64,000 nucleotides of DNA from Pseudomonas sp. Seg1 (lineage in GTDB: Bacteria > Pseudomonadota > Gammaproteobacteria > Pseudomonadales > Pseudomonadaceae). A program made the position numbers and the translations under genes. The notes under the pieces were generated by a model. That model ran no database searches, was not told where the DNA came from, and saw only the letters and a list, made by a program, of their open reading frames with translations. This document shows positions 54,183 to 62,875 of this stretch, in pieces. The stretch covers positions 5,383,001-5,447,000 of the forward strand of contig NZ_AP021903.1 in NCBI RefSeq assembly GCF_018326005.1, written 5' to 3'. Position 1 is the stretch's first letter. Every line of letters begins with the position of its first letter.

Positions 54183-54812
54183 TCAATTCGAAAGACGCGG
54201 CAGGATCAGATCCTTGAGATCGGTCAGCTTGCCATGAAAAAAGTGTCCGCATTCTGCCACTTTCAGCAGCTCATGGGGGCGCAGGAGTTGTTCCGACCAG
54301 TCGTAAACCAGTTGCGGATCGATGACTTCGTCGGTTTCTGGCTGGATCACGGTGAGTTCGCCGTGTTGTGGCAGTGGATCCTGTTCGCCAAGACGCATCA
54401 CCGCCGGGGCAACCATGAACAGGTGCTTGAGCGGCACGCCTTGCGCTTCGAGGCGCCCGCCGAGACTTGCTGCAACAAATCCGCCGAAGGAAAAACCGAA
54501 CAGGGTCAGCGGCAGATCCGGGTGTTTTTCCCGCAGCCATGCGGCGGCAGCCTGGGCGTCATCGACTTCGCCGGTGCCCATGTCGTGCGTCCCTTCGCTG
54601 GCGCCGACGCCGCGATAGTTGAAGCGCAAGGTGATCAGACCCGCGTCGCGCGCGGTGCGCTGCAGGGTCGAGACAACCTTGTTGAGCATGGTGCCGCCCT
54701 GCACCGGGTTCGGATGGCAGATCAGCGCGATGCCGATTGGCTGCTCGTTATCCAGGTACAGGGACTCAAGTTGACCCACCGGGCCGTCAATCACTACAGG
54801 GGTTTCACGCAT
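54183..54812 (-). CDS. Alpha/beta hydrolase (COG2945-like)
   Basis: 209 residues. Short alpha/beta-hydrolase with the opening IALICHPNPVQGGTMLNKVV, the RFNYRGVGASEGTHD strand, the nucleophile elbow LFGFSFGGFVAA (Ser) and a late Asp/His pair (QPETDEVIDP, and AECGHFFHGK). Function in the family is poorly known. A longer reading to 54965 has no good start. Forms an operon with trpS. Confidence 0.86.
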   Translation of the reverse strand: MRETPVVIDGPVGQLESLYLDNEQPIGIALICHPNPVQGGTMLNKVVSTLQRTARDAGLITLRFNYRGVGASEGTHDMGTGEVDDAQAAAAWLREKHPDLPLTLFGFSFGGFVAASLGGRLEAQGVPLKHLFMVAPAVMRLGEQDPLPQHGELTVIQPETDEVIDPQLVYDWSEQLLRPHELLKVAECGHFFHGKLTDLKDLILPRLSN

Positions 54813-54956
54813 CAGCAAGGAAGGAACTCCGTGACCTCGAATCGGGTCGACTCGTCTAGCAAATTGTCTGTGCCAATCTATTGCAAGTGAATCGCGGTAT
54901 ACAGCGCAGGTTCGAGCCGTTAACGTAAAGCAAAGCCGTTTATAGAGGAAGGACTC

Positions 54957-55391
54957 GTGGAACACTCGCTCTTAGTTTGGTTGTTACCGACTCTTGCCCT
55001 GGTTGTGGGTGTCGCCATTGGATTCCTGATCGCGCGCGTTGCACCAAACGCCGCACCGAGCCGTACGCAGCGTCAACTGGATGATATCCAGGAGCGTTTC
55101 GACAGTTATCAAAACGAGGTGGTCACCCACTTCAACAGCACCGCGATGCTGGTCAAGAAACTGACCCAGAGCTATCAGGAAGTGCAGGATCACCTCGCCG
55201 AGGGCGCCAATCGTCTGGCCCTGGACGAGCAAACCCGCCAACGCCTGATCGCTGCCCTGCACGCCGACGCGGCGCAGGCACCACGCGAACGCCTGACGCC
55301 ACCGCGCGATCAGGAACCACCGCGTGATTACGCACCGAAAGCCCCGAACTCGCCAGGCATGCTCGATGAGCATTATGGTTTGAAGAAGTAA
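54957..55391 (+). CDS. YhcB/ZapG-like membrane protein (DUF1043)
   Basis: 144 residues from a GTG with GAGGAAGG upstream. One N-terminal helix (about 5-26, LVWLLPTLALVVGVAIGFLI) and a coiled coil (QRQLDDIQERFDSYQNEVVT) with FNSTAMLVKKLTQSYQEVQDHL, the conserved core of YhcB/ZapG. The tail is acidic and proline-rich, ending GMLDEHYGLKK. It supports division and cell-envelope shape in enterobacteria. Divergent from the hydrolase. Confidence 0.92.
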   Translation: MEHSLLVWLLPTLALVVGVAIGFLIARVAPNAAPSRTQRQLDDIQERFDSYQNEVVTHFNSTAMLVKKLTQSYQEVQDHLAEGANRLALDEQTRQRLIAALHADAAQAPRERLTPPRDQEPPRDYAPKAPNSPGMLDEHYGLKK

Positions 55392-55410
55392 TCAGTCTTC
55401 GCACCAAAGA

Positions 55411-55449
55411 AAAAGCCCCCGGACAATGTTGTTGTCCGGGGGCTTTTTT
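55411..55449. terminator. Strong terminator
   Basis: AAGCCCCCGGACAA/TTGTCCGGGGGCTT, a 14-bp stem with a 5-nt loop and both A and T runs, 20 bp after the yhcB-like stop. Confidence 0.95.
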
Positions 55450-55478
55450 GTATCCGCCGATTTGTGTCGCCAGTGATG

Positions 55479-55581
55479 GCCTCATCGCGGGCAAGCCCGC
55501 TCCCACAGGGTGATGTGTGGAACACAGGTTTTGTGTACACCACCAATACCTGTGGGAGCGGGCTTGCCCGCGATGAGGCCA
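55479..55581. repeat. REP doublet, GCGGGCTTGCCCGC type
   Basis: GGCCTCATCGCGGGCAAGCC (55479) faces inverted GGCTTGCCCGCGATGAGGCC (55561-55580). The central palindrome is GCGGGC-AA-GCCCGC, a G+C-richer variant of the usual GCTGGC form. Confidence 0.9.
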
Positions 55582-55593
55582 TAACAGGCCAGA

Positions 55594-55625
55594 CAAAAAA
55601 ATGCCCGATCACAGGACCGGGCATT
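55594..55625 (-). terminator. Terminator of the OmpA-type lipoprotein gene
   Basis: AATGCCCG...CGGGCATT stem, then a run of T on the minus strand, 20 bp after the stop. Confidence 0.85.
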
Positions 55626-55644
55626 TCTTCATTCAGGCAATCGC

Positions 55645-56379
55645 TTACGGATACTGCTGAACGGTGCCCGGCTGTTGCTGCTGGCCACCATACTGCTGGC
55701 CAGGAATCGCTTTCAGGTTGACTTCAACCCGACGGTTCTGCGCGCGGCCATTGACGTCGCCGTTGCTGGCAATCGGATTATCCGGACCGGCACCACGGGC
55801 CGACAGATTGGCACCGCTGACGCCTTGCGAGGTCAGGTAGGTTGCCACGCTCTGCGCACGACGCTGGGACAAGTCCATGTTGTGCTGGCGGCTGCCGGTG
55901 CTGTCGGTGTAGCCGACGATTTCGATCTGGTTCTGGTTGAACTCTTTCAGCGAGTTGGCCAGATTGTTCAGCGGCTGATAGAAGCTCGACGCGATGTTCG
56001 CCGAATCGGTAGCGAACGTGATGTTGCCCGGCATGATCAGCTTGATCTGATCGCCCTGACGCTGCACTTCAACCCCGGTGTTGGCCATGCTCGCGCGCAG
56101 CTTGGCTTCCTGCTTGTCAGCGTAGTAACCGTAACCTGCCGCCGAAGCACCCACCACGGCCGCACCGATCAAGGCGCCCTTGCCACGGTTGTTATGGTCA
56201 ATGGCAGCACCCGCCAGGGCACCGGCCAGCGCACCCAGGCCACCGTACTTGGCGGTTTTGCTCATGCCTTGGGAGCCACCGTCGGCCTGGCCCTGATTGT
56301 CATACGGGTTGGGCGAGGCGCAGCCGGACAGCAAGGCCACGGCGGTAGCGACAATAATCAAACGACGCTTGGTGAACAT
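55645..56379 (-). CDS. OmpA-family outer-membrane lipoprotein (YiaD-like)
   Basis: 244 residues. Lipobox ALLSGCASP (Cys near 20), a glycine-zipper segment (AKYGGLGALAGALAGAAIDH, then GKGALIGAAVVGASAAGYGYY) and a C-terminal OmpA peptidoglycan-binding domain with IEIVGYTDSTGSRQHNMDLS, RAQSVATYL and NRRVEVNL. The gly-zipper plus OmpA layout fits YiaD-type proteins. It tethers outer membrane to peptidoglycan. Confidence 0.92.
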   Translation of the reverse strand: MFTKRRLIIVATAVALLSGCASPNPYDNQGQADGGSQGMSKTAKYGGLGALAGALAGAAIDHNNRGKGALIGAAVVGASAAGYGYYADKQEAKLRASMANTGVEVQRQGDQIKLIMPGNITFATDSANIASSFYQPLNNLANSLKEFNQNQIEIVGYTDSTGSRQHNMDLSQRRAQSVATYLTSQGVSGANLSARGAGPDNPIASNGDVNGRAQNRRVEVNLKAIPGQQYGGQQQQPGTVQQYP

Positions 56380-56493
56380 TGAGAGCTCCTACTTTTGCAT
56401 TCTGTGATGCAGCGGCCGTTTGGCAATGGACCTCTGCGGGCGTTGGATCCTGACAATGCACAAAAATTCCGCCGCACACTCGTGACAAAATAT

Positions 56494-57138
56494 TTAGGCC
56501 CGCACAAACGGGTTTTCGCGCATTTCATCGCCCAGACGCGTGTCCGGACCATGCCCGGCAACGACGATTGCGTCTTCGTCCAGGGTGTACAACCGCTGCT
56601 TGATCGAACGCACGATGGTCGCCTGATCGCCGCCCCACAAATCCGTGCGCCCTACGCCGCGACGAAACAGCGTGTCGCCGGCAATCAACAGCTTAGCCTC
56701 GGAAAACCAAAAGCTCATGGAACCTGGCGTATGACCCGGCGTATGCAGCGCCACGCCGCAACCACAGGCCAGTTCTTCGTCATCGCTGAGCCAGTGATCC
56801 GGCGACGGCACCGGGGTATAGGGCACACCGAACATCTGGCACTGCATCTCAAGGTTGTCCCACAAAAACTGGTCATCCTTGTGCAAATGCAGGGTCGCGC
56901 CGGTTTTCTCTTTCATCTGGCCAGAGGCGAGAAAATGATCGAGATGCGCGTGGGTGTGGATGATGCTGACCACTTTCAGACCCAGCGCGTCGAGGCGCGC
57001 CATAATCAGGTCCGGATTGCCGCCCGGGTCGACGACGATGGCTTTCTTGGTGATCGGATCGCCAATGATCGTGCAGTTGCACTGTAGCGGACCGACGGGG
57101 AAGGTTTCGCGGATGAGCGCGGGCAATAAATTTGCCAT
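56494..57138 (-). CDS. MBL-fold metallo-hydrolase (glyoxalase II-like)
   Basis: 214 residues. Zinc ligands: THAHLDH (motif 2), HTPGHTPGSMSFWF (motif 3), AGDTLF (motif 4) and VAGHGPDT (motif 5). The pattern is close to YcbL-type hydrolases with hydroxyacylglutathione activity; a substrate cannot be assigned. The ATG at 57138 has AGGAG upstream. A longer reading to 57288 is rejected. Confidence 0.9.
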   Translation of the reverse strand: MANLLPALIRETFPVGPLQCNCTIIGDPITKKAIVVDPGGNPDLIMARLDALGLKVVSIIHTHAHLDHFLASGQMKEKTGATLHLHKDDQFLWDNLEMQCQMFGVPYTPVPSPDHWLSDDEELACGCGVALHTPGHTPGSMSFWFSEAKLLIAGDTLFRRGVGRTDLWGGDQATIVRSIKQRLYTLDEDAIVVAGHGPDTRLGDEMRENPFVRA

Positions 57139-57340
57139 AGATACTCCTAAAGTCTGATCACATCTGGTTTGCGCAACGCGCTTCAGAAAGAGATCATTCT
57201 GCCAGCATTCGCCCTGAGCAGTTGAGATCGATAACTCAGTGAAACATCTGAACAATCCAATCAAAGATGCCAAATTGAGCACGTCCACCCTGCAACTGAG
57301 TTCTTACCACTCTCATACAATTCCATTGTGAGCCGCACAT

Positions 57341-58561
57341 ATGTATCAACAATATAAAAACTATTTCACATCAACGGATGACATCCACGCGCATTTTTTT
57401 GAAATTTCAGCATCACCCTACCCTTCATTTTTCTATGAAGAGTCTCTGACATTGGGTAGCGGCTCGCTCAAAATACATATCATCGATCAATTTTGCGGAA
57501 AGCGCCCCGCCCTTTTCAATCATCAGTTCTGCACGAACAACTCTGAATTAGAACTCCAGTTCTGGTGTTCAATCACCCTGGATTCGCACGTTGCAAGTTT
57601 ACTGCACGAATACGTGGAAAACCCAGAAGCACTATCGTCTGAAAGTCATCAAACTGCTGAAGAATTTATACTTCACTTAGCTGAAAAAAAATTTGATTTC
57701 TCACCGATTTTTTATGTTACAGAGAGCTATCTTAAATCGACACCTGACAACTTCAACAGGCATATCCCAAAAGTTTTGACATCCATCTTAAAACTACAGG
57801 CGATGTGTGAAAAAACCTTCATCGAACATAGAGAAATCAAAATTAAACCCGACGCAATCGCTTACTACTGCGACTTATACAAACAAGAAAACCTTAGAGA
57901 TTGCGCAAATGCCTGGGCACAAGAAATTGCGGCACGCATCAACAGGGAAGACACACAATACATTGTAGACTTCACTTACGCCTGCCTACTGAAAATGGTG
58001 CTCATAAAGTTCGCTGACAATAGAGGCATCGTAAAAAAATGCGAACAGTTCGAAAAGTTCATGATTGACGAACTGGGCATTCGTCTTGCGAGGGAATCAG
58101 GTTTAGCCCTCTGCTACTTCAGCGGACTGGCTGACAAACTTGTAAACACACAAGCCAACAAGTCACTGACAAATGCCATACATGACCTCAAGGCAACTGC
58201 ATGGGATATGTTCCTGCTTAAAATGCCAGAAATATCTTTGACTCCAAACCACCTTCCAGAAATAAAAATATCCTATGTAGCGACCTCGGAAAAAAAGCTG
58301 TACGAACTCGGAAAGTTATTCGACGTACAACACCTGGCCTGCAGGACTGACGACGCTGGAACCGGCCTTCCACTGATCAGTTTCAGCATGGAGTCAGTCA
58401 ATGAAAAAAATGACGATATAGCCGTTCAAAAACTTATTATGGCCAGTGAAGAAATGGCCTTCCGGCGAATGGCTGTTTCAAAAATTATCGCCTGTTCACC
58501 CGACAAACTGAAAGCAATCATTTTTGAATTGGAGTCCCAACTATCCAATTTCTGCCAATAA
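57341..58561 (+). CDS. A+T-rich orphan protein of unknown function, weakly PIN-nuclease-like
   Basis: 406 residues, no signal peptide or membrane helix. Base composition and codon use (many AAA, ATA, TTT, TTA) are clearly lower in G+C than every neighbour, which suggests recent transfer. I do not recognise the family. Possible PIN-like elements: an Asp in SITLDSHVASLLHEYV (Asp81), an acidic residue in ATAWDMFLLK (Asp289), and SYVATSEKKLYELGKLF (311-327), reminiscent of the final PIN strand with T/S-x-D/E-x-x-L. These are weak and far apart. No strong Shine-Dalgarno, no partner gene. Its stop is 16 bp from that of the converging LuxR-type gene. Confidence 0.75.
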   Translation: MYQQYKNYFTSTDDIHAHFFEISASPYPSFFYEESLTLGSGSLKIHIIDQFCGKRPALFNHQFCTNNSELELQFWCSITLDSHVASLLHEYVENPEALSSESHQTAEEFILHLAEKKFDFSPIFYVTESYLKSTPDNFNRHIPKVLTSILKLQAMCEKTFIEHREIKIKPDAIAYYCDLYKQENLRDCANAWAQEIAARINREDTQYIVDFTYACLLKMVLIKFADNRGIVKKCEQFEKFMIDELGIRLARESGLALCYFSGLADKLVNTQANKSLTNAIHDLKATAWDMFLLKMPEISLTPNHLPEIKISYVATSEKKLYELGKLFDVQHLACRTDDAGTGLPLISFSMESVNEKNDDIAVQKLIMASEEMAFRRMAVSKIIACSPDKLKAIIFELESQLSNFCQ

Positions 58562-58577
58562 CAGCACATTCCCTCAA

Positions 58578-61307
58578 TCACAGCACCCCCAATTCCTTCG
58601 CACGCGCCACTGCTTGCGTCCGCCGCTCAACCCCCAATTTACTGTTGATATGGCTAGCGTGGGTTTTCACGGTATGCAGCGAAATGAACAACTGCTCGCT
58701 GATTTCCTGATTCGAACAACCCTGCGCGATCAGACGTAACACTGCCAGCTCCCGACTGCTGAGTTGTTCGGTGGCCGCGGACTCGGCGGCTGGACGGGGT
58801 GTGGCAGGTGGAAAATGTTCGAGCAACTGCTGCCCCGCCAGCGCTGGTGAAGCCTGTAAATGTCCGCGTAACCAGTCGGCATGTCTTTTCACCAAAGCAT
58901 CGAACGGTTGCAGCACACCCCCAGCCGCGGCTTCCAGCGCCTGGCCCAACGCCTTGCGCGCTTCCGGCTCGCGCCCACCTGCCAGCAGCAACGCAACCTT
59001 TTGGGTCAACGCCATCACACTGAGCAACTGTCGCCCGGTTTGCTGACCGTTCTCATGCAGCACGTTCAGCCGCCCTTCGGCGAGCATCGGTTGCCCCTGG
59101 ATCATATCTAGCAATGCCTGTTGCAACTCAACGTGCAGCGGCAGCTGTGGATGAAATTCCGGTGGTGCGGCGGCGCGTTCGCCGGTGTAAGTCTGGCCCA
59201 GACGCGCCAGCCAGGCCTCGGCCAGATCGGTGCGACCCTGCGCCAGCCACAGCTCGCATTTGACCAGGGTGATCATCGCCAGATAGTAGATCGGCGGCAC
59301 GTCCCAGATGTGCATCAGCCGTTCGGCTTCGGCGAGTTCGGCGAAGGCTTTGGCGAATTCGCCGGTGGCGCCGTCCAGGCGGGCGATCACGCTGTGTCCG
59401 ATCAACACGCTGATATCGCGGCAGGCCCGCGCTTCGCCGATCCCGGCCAGCAGACGCACGCGGGCGGCTTGCGGCTGCAAGCGCATCGCCAGCAGAAAAC
59501 CTTCATACAAGGTCAGCCGTGCGCGCACCGCGTATAACCGTTGTGGGGACAATCCGCGCAGGCGTTCCAGTCCTTGATGGACTTCATCCAGCGCGCGGAG
59601 GATTTCGCCGCGTGCCTGCAAGACGCGGGCACGGTCGTAATGCGCCAACGCCTCGAACAACGGGTTACCAACGCGTTGCGCCAGCTCAAGGGATTCGCGG
59701 TTCAGACCACGAGCGCGCCAGAGATCACCGTCGGCAATCGCCAGATTGGACAGCGTCGACAAACACATCAGCCGTTGACCGTAGCGTTTGGCAGGAAGGC
59801 TCTCCAGGGCTTCGCTGCAATACCTGAGGGTCAATTCACGATGGCCGCGACCACGAGCGATGATCCCGCTCAGCGCCAGCCATTGCGCCAGCATCGACCT
59901 TTGTGCCGTGGCGGACGGCGCCGGAAGGAAACGGCTCAAGTGGCTGGAGAGTTCTTCGGCCGCATCGAGCTGACAGGCCAGCCCCAGCGCCCAGCTGTAG
60001 AGGACGATCAGCCGCGGCGTACTGATCAGCAGGCTGTCGGGCAAGTCCATTTTCCAGCGCAGCAGCATGCCGACGTTCTGCTCGGCGAGCAGTTGCTCCT
60101 CGGAGAGGTTCTGTACCAGATTCGCTGCCACGTCGAGGTGGCCGGCACGCAAGGCCTGCTCCACCGCTTCGTCGAGCAAACCTTGAGCGTTGAACCAGCG
60201 ACAGGCGCGCAAATGCAGGGTCGCGGTGGGCACCATGGCTTGAGCAATCGGCCGACTGCGCAACAAATCAGAAAACAGATGGTGATAACGATACCAGTGC
60301 CCATGTTCATCCAGCGGCACCAGAAAGACCTGATGCGCAAGCAGGAAACGCAGGATCTCGGCGCTGTCGTGGGCCTCGCGAACGGCGTCGCATAGCTCGC
60401 TGCAAAAGCGCTCCTGCGGGGCAGTGTCGTAGAGAAACGCCTGGACTTCGGCGGGCAGGCAATCGATGACTTCTTCCAGCAGATAGTCGCGGATCAACCC
60501 TTCCCCGCCGTTCAGCGCTTGCGGTAACGCCGCATCACTGCCGGCCTCGGACACCGCCAGCAACCAGAAGCGCAGCCCGGCGACCCAGCCTTCGCTGCGC
60601 TGGATGAGGTTTTCCAGGGCTTCGCCACGCAGTGATGTGCTGTGGCGATCAAGCAGGGTCAGGGCTTCGTCGTGGGTCAGGCGCAGATCCGCCTCGTGCA
60701 ACTCCAGCAACTGCCGCGACAGCCGCAGGCGCGCCAGATGCCAGTCCGGACGCTGCCGACTGGTGACCATGACCAGCAAGCCATCGGGCAAATGATTGAG
60801 GAAAAATTGCAGGCAACGGTCGAGCACTGGCCCTTGGGCGAGATGGTAATCGTCGAGAACCAGCAACAGCGGCGTGGCCGGATCGAGGTGCAGCGTCAGC
60901 TCATCGAGCAAACCGTCGAGCCATTCTTCGAAGGCAAACGGCTGGTGGCGCTGCCGCATTTTCAGCAGGCCCAGTGCGCGGCTGCCCAGTTGCGGAAAGT
61001 AGTCTTGCAAACCTTCGAGCAGACGTTCGAGAAACCGCCCGGGGTCGCTGTCGCGCGGGCTCAAACCCAGCCAGAGGCTCTGCCAGTGCGCCGGCAGACT
61101 TTGGCAGAATTCCACCGCCAGCGAGCTCTTGCCAAACCCGGCGGGGGCGCTGACCAGCAACAGGCGCCCACCGAGCCCGGCTTGCAGGCGCTCGCAAAGG
61201 CGTGGTCGCAAGACGTAGCCATCGGGCAGCGGCGGGCGAAAAAAACGCCCGTCCAATGCCGCGACGGCAACGCTTGCGGGACCCGGAAGTGGGGACAGAT
61301 CAGTCAT
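58578..61307 (-). CDS. MalT-type LuxR-family ATP-dependent regulator
   Basis: 909 residues, the size of MalT/AlkS-type LAL regulators. An N-terminal STAND ATPase with Walker A LVSAPAGFGKSSLAVEF and Walker B LLLVLDDYHLAQGP, a long TPR-like helical sensor, and a C-terminal LuxR helix-turn-helix (LSSRELAVLRLIAQGCSNQE, SLHTVKTHASHINSKLGV). Members bind an inducer and ATP and activate a nearby pathway. It lies directly upstream of the DUF1329/DUF1302 genes in map order on the same strand, a likely target. Confidence 0.92.
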   Translation of the reverse strand: MTDLSPLPGPASVAVAALDGRFFRPPLPDGYVLRPRLCERLQAGLGGRLLLVSAPAGFGKSSLAVEFCQSLPAHWQSLWLGLSPRDSDPGRFLERLLEGLQDYFPQLGSRALGLLKMRQRHQPFAFEEWLDGLLDELTLHLDPATPLLLVLDDYHLAQGPVLDRCLQFFLNHLPDGLLVMVTSRQRPDWHLARLRLSRQLLELHEADLRLTHDEALTLLDRHSTSLRGEALENLIQRSEGWVAGLRFWLLAVSEAGSDAALPQALNGGEGLIRDYLLEEVIDCLPAEVQAFLYDTAPQERFCSELCDAVREAHDSAEILRFLLAHQVFLVPLDEHGHWYRYHHLFSDLLRSRPIAQAMVPTATLHLRACRWFNAQGLLDEAVEQALRAGHLDVAANLVQNLSEEQLLAEQNVGMLLRWKMDLPDSLLISTPRLIVLYSWALGLACQLDAAEELSSHLSRFLPAPSATAQRSMLAQWLALSGIIARGRGHRELTLRYCSEALESLPAKRYGQRLMCLSTLSNLAIADGDLWRARGLNRESLELAQRVGNPLFEALAHYDRARVLQARGEILRALDEVHQGLERLRGLSPQRLYAVRARLTLYEGFLLAMRLQPQAARVRLLAGIGEARACRDISVLIGHSVIARLDGATGEFAKAFAELAEAERLMHIWDVPPIYYLAMITLVKCELWLAQGRTDLAEAWLARLGQTYTGERAAAPPEFHPQLPLHVELQQALLDMIQGQPMLAEGRLNVLHENGQQTGRQLLSVMALTQKVALLLAGGREPEARKALGQALEAAAGGVLQPFDALVKRHADWLRGHLQASPALAGQQLLEHFPPATPRPAAESAATEQLSSRELAVLRLIAQGCSNQEISEQLFISLHTVKTHASHINSKLGVERRTQAVARAKELGVL

Positions 61308-61420
61308 GGCCGGCTCTTGTTCGAATTGCTGTTGGCGGCGTTGCAGATGTCCGCAGACTAGCCTTAAACGAACCGGTTATGAAGGTTGCTGCTACAAATG
61401 GCTACAAAAAGACTACAGGC

Positions 61421-61450
61421 AAAAAAACGCCCCGAACCAGTCGGGGCGTT
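61421..61450 (-). terminator. Terminator of the DUF1329 gene
   Basis: AACGCCCCGA/TCGGGGCGTT stem, 5-nt loop, then a run of seven T on the minus strand, 34 bp after the DUF1329 stop. The remaining bases to the LuxR-type start at 61307 hold no gene. Confidence 0.93.
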
Positions 61451-61483
61451 TTCACGAGGATGCGGCCTCGCGTTTACAGCGGT

Positions 61484-62848
61484 TTAGCGAACACCATCCT
61501 GACGCAGTGCAGCCGGGGTGAAGTCGCTGGTGGTGGCGGTGAAGCCGAAGTCATACGCCTGCTTCTCTTCGTTCTTCATGCCTAGTGCCAGGTAGCGGCC
61601 GGACTGCAGGTCGTAGAGGGTTTCCAGGGCATACCACGGCACTTGCTTGTCGTAGTAGTTCTCGGCATGCGCCTCGGCCACACGCCACAGTTGACCACGA
61701 CCGTCGTAGTGGTCGATGACGGCAGCTTGCCAGGTGTCTTCGTCGATGTAGAAGTCACGTTTGGCGTAGATGTGGCGCTGACCTTCTTTCAGGGTTGCAA
61801 CCACGTGCCAGACGCGGCGCAGCTCGTAACGGGCGAGATCCTGATTGATGTGGCCGGCCTTGATGATGTCGGTGTACTTGAGCTTCGGATCGTCGAGCTT
61901 GTAGCTGTCGGAGGCGATGTACATCTCTTTCTTGCCTTCGAGCTTCCAGTCGTAGCGATCCGGCGCACCGTTGTACATATCGAGGTTGTCGGAGGTACGC
62001 AGACCGTCCGCCGCAGTACCCGGACCGTCATAGGACACTTGTGGCGCCCGGCGCACACGACGCTGACCGGCGTTGTAGACCCACGCCGAACGTGGCTCCT
62101 TCACTTGGTCGAGGGTTTCGTGCACCAGCAACACACCACCGGCCAGACGTGCCGGCGCCGTCACTTTCTGCTTGAAGTAGAACAGGATGTTGCCCGGGTT
62201 TTTCGGGTCGTAGTCCTTCATCTTGTCGCGGAACACGAACTGGTCCTGGAAGTACACCAGACTGAACGAGCCGTTCGGCTGTGGCGTCGCCTGGGTCACC
62301 AGACGGGTCACGCTGCCGCCGCGATAGCGGGTGATGTGGTTCCAGATGACTTCCACACCGCTTTTCGGAATCGGGAACGGTACAGCGGTTTCAAAGTTTT
62401 CCAGACCGTTGCCACCGGACACCAGATTGGTGGTGGTGGCGTTTTTCTTGATCGAGGCGAACACTTCATCCGGCACGGTGGCGCCGCGATGCGACGGATA
62501 CACTGGCATCTTGAAGGTGTCCGGGTAACGCTTGAACATCGCGTACTGGCCCGGCGCAAGCTTGTCCTTGTATTTGTCGGCGTCCTTCGCAGTGATGGTG
62601 AACAGCGGTTGCTCACTGGCGTACGGGTTGGACAGGAAACCTTTGCTGTCGACGCTGCCCGCATTCTTCGGCAGCGGCTTCCAGGCCGGGATCGAACCGT
62701 CGGCATTGCCGGCCATTTCGGCGCCCATCGGGGTCAGGCTCTTGCCCAGTTTGTCGGCTTCGGCAGCAGGCACTGCTGCCATGACACCGGTCGCCAGCAG
62801 CGACAGGCCCAGTACACCGGCGTGGAACAGACTCTTTGTTATTTTCAT
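61484..62848 (-). CDS. DUF1329 outer-membrane-associated protein
   Basis: 454 residues, the family length. Signal peptide ending VMA-AV, then DKLGKSLTPMGAEMAGNADG and GSIPAWKPLP, typical DUF1329 openings, and a beta-rich body. The fold is related to LolA/LolB-like lipid carriers in family descriptions, so lipid handling is plausible. In Pseudomonas it is often next to a DUF1302 barrel protein, an RND/MMPL transporter and a regulator. It is 27 bp downstream of the DUF1302 gene. Confidence 0.9.
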   Translation of the reverse strand: MKITKSLFHAGVLGLSLLATGVMAAVPAAEADKLGKSLTPMGAEMAGNADGSIPAWKPLPKNAGSVDSKGFLSNPYASEQPLFTITAKDADKYKDKLAPGQYAMFKRYPDTFKMPVYPSHRGATVPDEVFASIKKNATTTNLVSGGNGLENFETAVPFPIPKSGVEVIWNHITRYRGGSVTRLVTQATPQPNGSFSLVYFQDQFVFRDKMKDYDPKNPGNILFYFKQKVTAPARLAGGVLLVHETLDQVKEPRSAWVYNAGQRRVRRAPQVSYDGPGTAADGLRTSDNLDMYNGAPDRYDWKLEGKKEMYIASDSYKLDDPKLKYTDIIKAGHINQDLARYELRRVWHVVATLKEGQRHIYAKRDFYIDEDTWQAAVIDHYDGRGQLWRVAEAHAENYYDKQVPWYALETLYDLQSGRYLALGMKNEEKQAYDFGFTATTSDFTPAALRQDGVR

Positions 62849-62875
62849 AAATTCGTTCGTCCTGAAATGCAGTGC

